Position numbers and translations under genes: made by a program
Part shown: positions 60,017 through 64,000 of the stretch, one piece after another
How the letters are laid out: every line of letters begins with the position of its first letter
How positions within the stretch are numbered: position 1 is the stretch's first letter
Origin: Nitratireductor kimnyeongensis
GTDB lineage: Bacteria; Pseudomonadota; Alphaproteobacteria; Rhizobiales; Rhizobiaceae
NCBI RefSeq assembly: GCF_019891395.1
Contig: NZ_CP078143.1
Coordinates: 1,402,001 to 1,466,000, forward strand
Length of the DNA: 64,000 bases
Direction of reading: 5' to 3'
The notes under the pieces: model-generated
What the model saw: the letters and a program-made list of their open reading frames with translations, nothing else
The model's database searches: none
What the model was told of the DNA's origin: nothing

Positions 60017-60382
60017 CTAACGGCGGCAGGTGATCGGCACCTTGCCGCTGACCATCCACAATGCCTCACTGCCCTCGATGACGACTGCATAGAGCGATTC
60101 TCCGTATCGCACGCTTTGCCCCGGCGGCGATGCCGGCAGATCCAGCTCCAGACCTCGAGGACTGACCACGAAGATGCCGTCCCGCTTTGGAGAGATCGTC
60201 ATCTCCATATCATCATCGCAAGCCAGCTTGACCGGCCCCGAAAAGGCCAGCCCGGCGCTCTTGTTCTCTTCCTGAGATGAGGGCGCAACACAACCCGCCA
60301 GCCCCAACACAGATGCAGTGATCAAGAGATCGAGCATGCCGAGTTGGCGCGTCCGCCCAAAAGACGGTTCTGAAAACCTCAT
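60017..60382 (-). CDS. Lipoprotein with MliC-like domain (C-type lysozyme inhibitor)
   Basis: The 121-residue precursor has a lipobox LAGC (Cys near residue 31) after a short hydrophobic stretch, then a small beta domain. The pattern LACDDDMEMTISP, SVRYGESLYAVVIEGSEALW and the closing VPITC are like MliC, which inhibits C-type lysozymes at the outer membrane. The likeness is moderate, and a general lipoprotein is the alternative. ATG at 60382 has GAGG upstream. It lies 10 bases after the GNAT gene and is likely co-transcribed. Confidence 0.7.
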   Translation of the reverse strand: MRFSEPSFGRTRQLGMLDLLITASVLGLAGCVAPSSQEENKSAGLAFSGPVKLACDDDMEMTISPKRDGIFVVSPRGLELDLPASPPGQSVRYGESLYAVVIEGSEALWMVSGKVPITCRR

Positions 60383-60392
60383 TATAAAGCCT

Positions 60393-60884
60393 CTATTTCG
60401 GCTCTGAAGCCGGCATGCGTTCGCTGGACTGCTCAAAACGGATGACATGTGTCGTCCAGTCAGCAGGAGCAGCCAGCGCCTCGTAGAGCTTGCGCCCTTC
60501 ATCCGGCTGGCGCGGTGCATTGAGCGCCAACCGCGCCCAGCCGCGCTCTTCGGCCTGGTCTGCAATCACATCGACCAATGCCTTACCGATTCCCTTACGA
60601 CGATGATCGTGATGCACATACAGATGGTCCACCAGGCCGTGGCGCATGCCAGACACCGGATCCGGCAGGTCGTAGAAAAGCGCGAACCCCACCAGTTCGC
60701 CGTCGAGACTGGCTCCGACCACTTCCACGGCGCGATCCTGCAACAGCGTTTCGGCATAGTAGTCGTCCGGCCGGCGCGGCGCACCGCGCTTCAACGACTG
60801 GGTGTAAGCCGCCAGCAGGGGTGCCAGAACATGCGCATCGTTGAGGCGCAGCGGATTGATGTCGATCTGATGATTCTCGCCCAT
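60393..60884 (-). CDS. GNAT family N-acetyltransferase
   Basis: The 164-residue protein has the GNAT fold with DGELVGFALFYDLPDPVSG and the acetyl-CoA loop HDHRRKGIGKALVDVIADQA (motif A, R-x-x-G-x-G/A). The mid-part LVDHLYVHHDHRRKGIG is typical of the group acting on small amines. The acceptor is unknown. GGGGAAGGG precedes ATG 60884. Confidence 0.92.
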   Translation of the reverse strand: MGENHQIDINPLRLNDAHVLAPLLAAYTQSLKRGAPRRPDDYYAETLLQDRAVEVVGASLDGELVGFALFYDLPDPVSGMRHGLVDHLYVHHDHRRKGIGKALVDVIADQAEERGWARLALNAPRQPDEGRKLYEALAAPADWTTHVIRFEQSSERMPASEPK

Positions 60885-60957
60885 GGAGCACCCTTCCCCG
60901 AAATTAACCACGTCTGTCAATCGGCATGTTCAAGAAGCATGCTCCACGTGACAAAGG

Positions 60958-60972
60958 TTAAGAAAGGATTAA
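60958..60972. promoter_or_regulatory. CtrA-type box between GNAT and secreted-protein genes
   Basis: TTAA-GAAAGGA-TTAA fits the CtrA consensus TTAA-N7-TTAA exactly. It lies 46 bases before the secreted-protein start and 74 before the divergent GNAT start. Confidence 0.6.
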
Positions 60973-61018
60973 TGTATAAAGAATGAGGAGGCCGCGAGGA
61001 TTCAAGGAGCGATGGCGC

Positions 61019-61384
61019 ATGCCTTTACGATCTCTATTCGTGGCAACGGCCCTTGCGGTCGCAGCGATCACTGTCCCGGCAGCAGCCGGAAGTTTTCATG
61101 ACGCAGGCGGCGGCCGGGTCTATTCGGATGCCTATGGCAATCTGGTGATTCATAGCCGCGCCGGTTTCAAGCGCATACTGGTCGGCAAGGGGCATCTTGC
61201 CGATGACTATCGTGCGCTCGGCATCGAGGCACCGCGCGAGACGGCCTATCTGGAACGCAGCGGCGGCAAGCTCTATCTGCGCCGCGCCGCTCCATGCAGC
61301 GCCGGTGTTCTGGTGAAGGGTCGCGGCTACATGTACGGGCTCTCTGACGGCGAGCTTCCCATTCTGACCTCCCCCTGCGACTAG
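61019..61384 (+). CDS. Small secreted protein, unknown function
   Basis: I do not recognise a family. The 121-residue precursor has a Sec signal ending at about AAA-GSF (residue 24). The mature part has two cysteines (APCSAG and SPCD at the very end) that could form a disulfide, and a Gly/Arg/Tyr pattern (GGGRVYSDAYGNLVIHSRAGFKR). AGGAG is nine bases before ATG 61019. A ClpP-like protein gene follows after nine bases, so they are surely one operon. Confidence 0.75.
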   Translation: MPLRSLFVATALAVAAITVPAAAGSFHDAGGGRVYSDAYGNLVIHSRAGFKRILVGKGHLADDYRALGIEAPRETAYLERSGGKLYLRRAAPCSAGVLVKGRGYMYGLSDGELPILTSPCD

Positions 61385-61393
61385 TCTCGACTC

Positions 61394-62185
61394 ATGCACC
61401 AGCAACTGGCGACAACGGCGGACCGGCTTGTCACTCCCTTTGGCGCCCCCATCTGGAAGGCTGCGCTTTTTGGCGCGTTGATCGGGACGGCCGTCGTGCT
61501 CGGCATGGAGATGCGTGACCTGACAGACCGGCATGGTGGCCTGCACGCCAGTATGCGCAAGGTCATCACGCAAGCCGTGCAATTATCGCCGGAGACGGAG
61601 AACGCCGCTGCCGGTCACCCGCTTTGGCAAAAGCCGATACGCAAATCCGTGCAGCGAGCACGTCCCGCGGACGCCAAGCCTGCCCTATCGCTCACGTTGA
61701 ACGGCAGTGGCGAACTAGCGCTAGACGGATATATTCTGCCAGGCAGCGCCAACCGTCTGCGGGATATGCTGGAAACGTCGACGTCTCCGATCATCCGGGT
61801 TTCGCTCAATTCCCCTGGAGGGTCGCTGAACGACGCCATGGCCATGGCGTCGTTGATCCGCCAGCGCCGGCTTTCAACCATTGTGGAGGCCGATGCGGTC
61901 TGCGGCTCGTCCTGTCCACTTGTGCTGGCAGGCGGCATTGAACGCCAAGTGGAGCGAGGAGCAACCGTCGCTGTCCATCAATTCTACAGCCCTGGCAGCC
62001 TTTCAGACCCGCGGCAGGCTCTTTCGGATGCTCAATTGGTCACAGCCCGCATCGCACGGCATCTTGACAAAATGGGGGTCGATCCAGCCCTGTGGCTGCA
62101 CGCTCTCGACACGCCACCGCGCGCGCTCTACCGCCTCTCCGAAGGAGAGCTTGGCGCATATCGGCTGGCAACGGTCGTGAACTGA
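61394..62185 (+). CDS. Membrane-anchored ClpP-like periplasmic protein (COG3904 type)
   Basis: The 263-residue protein has one N-terminal membrane helix (about 20-38), a linker, and a ClpP/crotonase-like domain. SLNSPGGSLNDAMAMASLI (SPGG at 140-143), AVCGSSCPLVLAGG (170-181) with the presumed catalytic Ser, and H195 in AVHQFYSP fit the COG3904 group of predicted periplasmic proteases. No substrate is known. It follows the secreted-protein gene after nine bases; that protein is a plausible partner or substrate. Confidence 0.82.
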   Translation: MHQQLATTADRLVTPFGAPIWKAALFGALIGTAVVLGMEMRDLTDRHGGLHASMRKVITQAVQLSPETENAAAGHPLWQKPIRKSVQRARPADAKPALSLTLNGSGELALDGYILPGSANRLRDMLETSTSPIIRVSLNSPGGSLNDAMAMASLIRQRRLSTIVEADAVCGSSCPLVLAGGIERQVERGATVAVHQFYSPGSLSDPRQALSDAQLVTARIARHLDKMGVDPALWLHALDTPPRALYRLSEGELGAYRLATVVN

Positions 62186-62254
62186 AAAGCTGGCATGCAG
62201 GGATCCCCCGCCTTGGCGGCGAGGGACCGTGCGAACAGAATGGTCAGCCCTTGG

Positions 62255-63670
62255 TCAGCCCTTGGGCCACTCGCGAATATCCACGAAGTGACCGGCAATA
62301 GCCGCCGCAGCGGCCATGGCCGGCGAAACCAAGTGGGTACGGCCCTTGAAGCCCTGACGGCCCTCGAAATTGCGGTTCGAGGTGGAGGCGCAGCGCTCAC
62401 CAGGCTTCAGGCGGTCGTCGTTCATGGCAAGGCACATGGAACAGCCCGGCTCACGCCAGTCGAAACCGGCCGCCTTGAAGATCTTGTCCAGACCTTCGGC
62501 CTCGGCCTGTGCCTTAACGAGGCCAGAGCCTGGCACGATCATGGCATCAAGGCCGTCCCTGACCTTCTGACCTTCGGCGATCTTTGCAGCTTCACGCAGA
62601 TCCTCGATGCGGCCATTGGTGCAGGAGCCGATAAAGACCCGGTCGACAGCGATGTCCGTGATCTTCGTACCCGGCGTGAGGCCCATATATTCGAGCGCCC
62701 GTTTCTTCGAGAGACGCTTGGTTTCCTCGGGAATATCGTCCGGGTTCGGAACCACACCGGTGACGGAGATGACGTCTTCCGGCGATGACCCCCAGGTGAC
62801 AATGGGTGGCAGATTGGCAGCGTCCAGCTTGACAACGCGATCATACTCCGCGCCCTCGTCGGTGCGCAGGGAATCCCAGTAGGCAAGCGCCATGTCCCAA
62901 GCCTTGCCTTTCGGCGCGCGAGGGCGATCCTTGATATAGGCGTAGGTGGTCTCGTCCGGTGCGATGAGACCGGCGCGAGCGCCGCCTTCAATGGACATGT
63001 TGCAGACGGTCATGCGGCCTTCCATGGAGAGCGCACGGATCGCCTCGCCCGCATATTCCATGACATGGCCGGTGCCGCCGGCCGTGCCGATCTCACCGAT
63101 AATGGCGAGGATGATGTCTTTCGCGGTGACGCCGTCGGGCAGCATCCCGTCCACCTCGATCAGCATGTTCTTGGCGCGACGCTGAATGAGCGTCTGCGTG
63201 GCGAGCACATGCTCGACCTCGGACGTGCCGATACCGTGCGCCAGCGCACCGAAAGCGCCATGGGTGGAGGTGTGGCTATCGCCGCAAACGATGGTCATGC
63301 CCGGTAGAGTGAAACCCTGTTCGGGACCGACAATGTGCACAATTCCCTGACGCTCATCATTGGCGTCGTAATACTCAATGCCGAAATCGGCTGCATTCTT
63401 TGCCAGTGCTTCGACCTGGATGCGGCTTTCCGGATTCTTGATCCCGAATTTGCGGTCGGGCGAGGTCGGCACATTGTGATCGACCACGGCGAGCGTCTTT
63501 TCCGGATGGCGCACATTGCGGCTGGCCATGCGCAGGCCTTCAAAGGCCTGTGGGCTCGTCACTTCATGCACCAGGTGGCGGTCGATATAGAGCAGGCAGG
63601 TGCCGTCATCCTGCTGATCGACCAGATGGTCGTCGAAAATCTTGTCGTAGAGCGTGCGTGCTTTGGTCAT
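62255..63670 (-). CDS. leuC: 3-isopropylmalate dehydratase large subunit
   Basis: LeuC, with LeuD, isomerises 2- to 3-isopropylmalate in leucine synthesis. The 471-residue protein has the aconitase-type cluster cysteines in [14 protein letters not shown] and [11 protein letters not shown], plus [14 protein letters not shown] and the C-terminal [15 protein letters not shown] at 63670 has AGGGA seven bases away; ATG 63679 directly abuts it and is less likely. leuD is not next to it in this window, which is normal for the order. Confidence 0.97.
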   Translation of the reverse strand: MTKARTLYDKIFDDHLVDQQDDGTCLLYIDRHLVHEVTSPQAFEGLRMASRNVRHPEKTLAVVDHNVPTSPDRKFGIKNPESRIQVEALAKNAADFGIEYYDANDERQGIVHIVGPEQGFTLPGMTIVCGDSHTSTHGAFGALAHGIGTSEVEHVLATQTLIQRRAKNMLIEVDGMLPDGVTAKDIILAIIGEIGTAGGTGHVMEYAGEAIRALSMEGRMTVCNMSIEGGARAGLIAPDETTYAYIKDRPRAPKGKAWDMALAYWDSLRTDEGAEYDRVVKLDAANLPPIVTWGSSPEDVISVTGVVPNPDDIPEETKRLSKKRALEYMGLTPGTKITDIAVDRVFIGSCTNGRIEDLREAAKIAEGQKVRDGLDAMIVPGSGLVKAQAEAEGLDKIFKAAGFDWREPGCSMCLAMNDDRLKPGERCASTSNRNFEGRQGFKGRTHLVSPAMAAAAAIAGHFVDIREWPKG

Positions 63671-63879
63671 TTTGTTCATCCCTAGCGGAGCGAAATGGAA
63701 GGCTGGCCGGCTAATCTTGTGTCTCGTTGCATTCCCGCAAGGTGGGGTGGGAATGTCGAGCCGGTTGGCGTGTCCGCCTAAGGCAGTCGGCTCAGAAGCG
63801 AGCCGGAAACCCGCGCAAAAAAGCGGCTCGGCAGGCGCTTGACGTCCTGCAGAACAAAGTTCTTATAAGCCGGGTTTCC

Positions 63880-63921
63880 AAAAAGTGCTTCCATGAGAGG
63901 GCTAATACCAGCCTTTCATGG
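63880..63921 (-). terminator. Terminator-like hairpin upstream of leuC
   Basis: CCATGAGAGGG (63891-63901) and GCCTTTCATGG (63911-63921) pair with minor mismatches. AAAAA at 63880-63884 gives a U-run on the minus strand. It probably ends the gene entering from the right edge, although an attenuator of leuC is possible. Confidence 0.5.
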
Positions 63922-63931
63922 GATCGGCAAT

Positions 63932-64000
63932 CTATCCGTCTTTAGACCCGGATTGACCATTGCCCTTGTCTTTCGGTTTCTTCAGCTCGAGGCCAGTCTC
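63932..64000 (-). CDS. C-terminal fragment of an unidentified gene at the window edge
   Basis: On the minus strand a frame entering from base 64000 reads ETGLELKKPKDKGNGQSGSK and ends at TAG 63932, 11 bases before the hairpin. A second frame is open too, so this choice is a guess from its hydrophilic, Lys-rich tail. Confidence 0.35.
   Translation of the reverse strand, partial: ETGLELKKPKDKGNGQSGSKDG

Noticed and set aside
63680..63931. Leucine attenuator leader peptide for leuC
   Set aside because: No short frame rich in Leu codons is visible on the minus strand; the hairpin fits better as the end of the upstream gene.

Overview
The window is a GC-rich, densely coded stretch of chromosome from an alphaproteobacterium of the order Hyphomicrobiales (Rhizobiales), probably near Mesorhizobium, Nitratireductor or Brucella. 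The reasons are the gene families and their order: atpHAGDC with an Ala/Lys-rich extension on AtpD, leuS-lptE, ftsK-lolA, a CenR-like regulator next to a cyclic-nucleotide-binding protein, a 1594-residue NAD-glutamate dehydrogenase, sdhCDAB, a Usg protein, and CtrA-type boxes. The genus is inferred from memory of gene families, not from a search. No rRNA, tRNA, prophage, IS element or CRISPR array is visible.

Layout. 1-3.7 kb: the end of ctpA, a divergent polysaccharide deacetylase family protein, rppH and an exported M23 peptidase. 3.8-8.8 kb: F1 ATP synthase operon on the minus strand. 9-18 kb: a small membrane protein, priA, fsa, an acyltransferase, lptE, leuS, a YggS-type PLP protein and an oxidase-like membrane protein. 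18.3-21.6 kb: a LysR regulator divergent from an MFS transporter and an aldo/keto reductase. 21.7-24.5 kb: usg, acs, and a compact unit carrying a 22-codon reading frame behind a complete complement of the 16S rRNA 3' end. 24.5-25.4 kb: an AT-richer two-gene module, a Panacea (DUF4065) protein overlapping a small membrane protein. 25.4-30.5 kb: an exported nuclease, an SDHAF4-like protein, htpX, rsmB and a heparinase II/III family protein. 30.5-34.4 kb: a likely accessory insert (hydrolase, membrane-anchored AraC regulator, LysE exporter, Lrp regulator, GNAT remnant) bounded on one side by an inverted repeat. 34.6-42.4 kb: purH, an MFS transporter and NAD-glutamate dehydrogenase. 42.5-49.4 kb: an AhpD-like protein, a YkuD protein, cenR with a cNMP-binding partner, xthA, lolA and ftsK. 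49.6-56.2 kb: glnK-amtB behind a sigma-54 promoter, tesB, a Ubi-type hydroxylase, an OsmC protein, a Leu/Val-type amino acid dehydrogenase and an exported MsrA. 56.3-59.8 kb: sdhCDAB. 60-63.7 kb: envelope proteins (MliC-like lipoprotein, a secreted protein, a ClpP-like periplasmic protein), a GNAT enzyme and leuC, then the edge of another gene.

Together the genes cover respiration and ATP synthesis (sdh, its possible assembly factor, atp), nitrogen handling (glnK-amtB, glutamate dehydrogenase, Leu-type dehydrogenase), carbon entry (acs, fsa), envelope building (lptE, lolA, M23, YkuD, CtpA) and cell division (ftsK, cenR).

The best candidates for something undescribed are the overlapping Panacea/membrane-protein pair, the anti-Shine-Dalgarno-complement unit just upstream of it, and a secreted-protein/ClpP-like pair preceded by a CtrA-type box. 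Several perfect palindromes at promoters also deserve tests.
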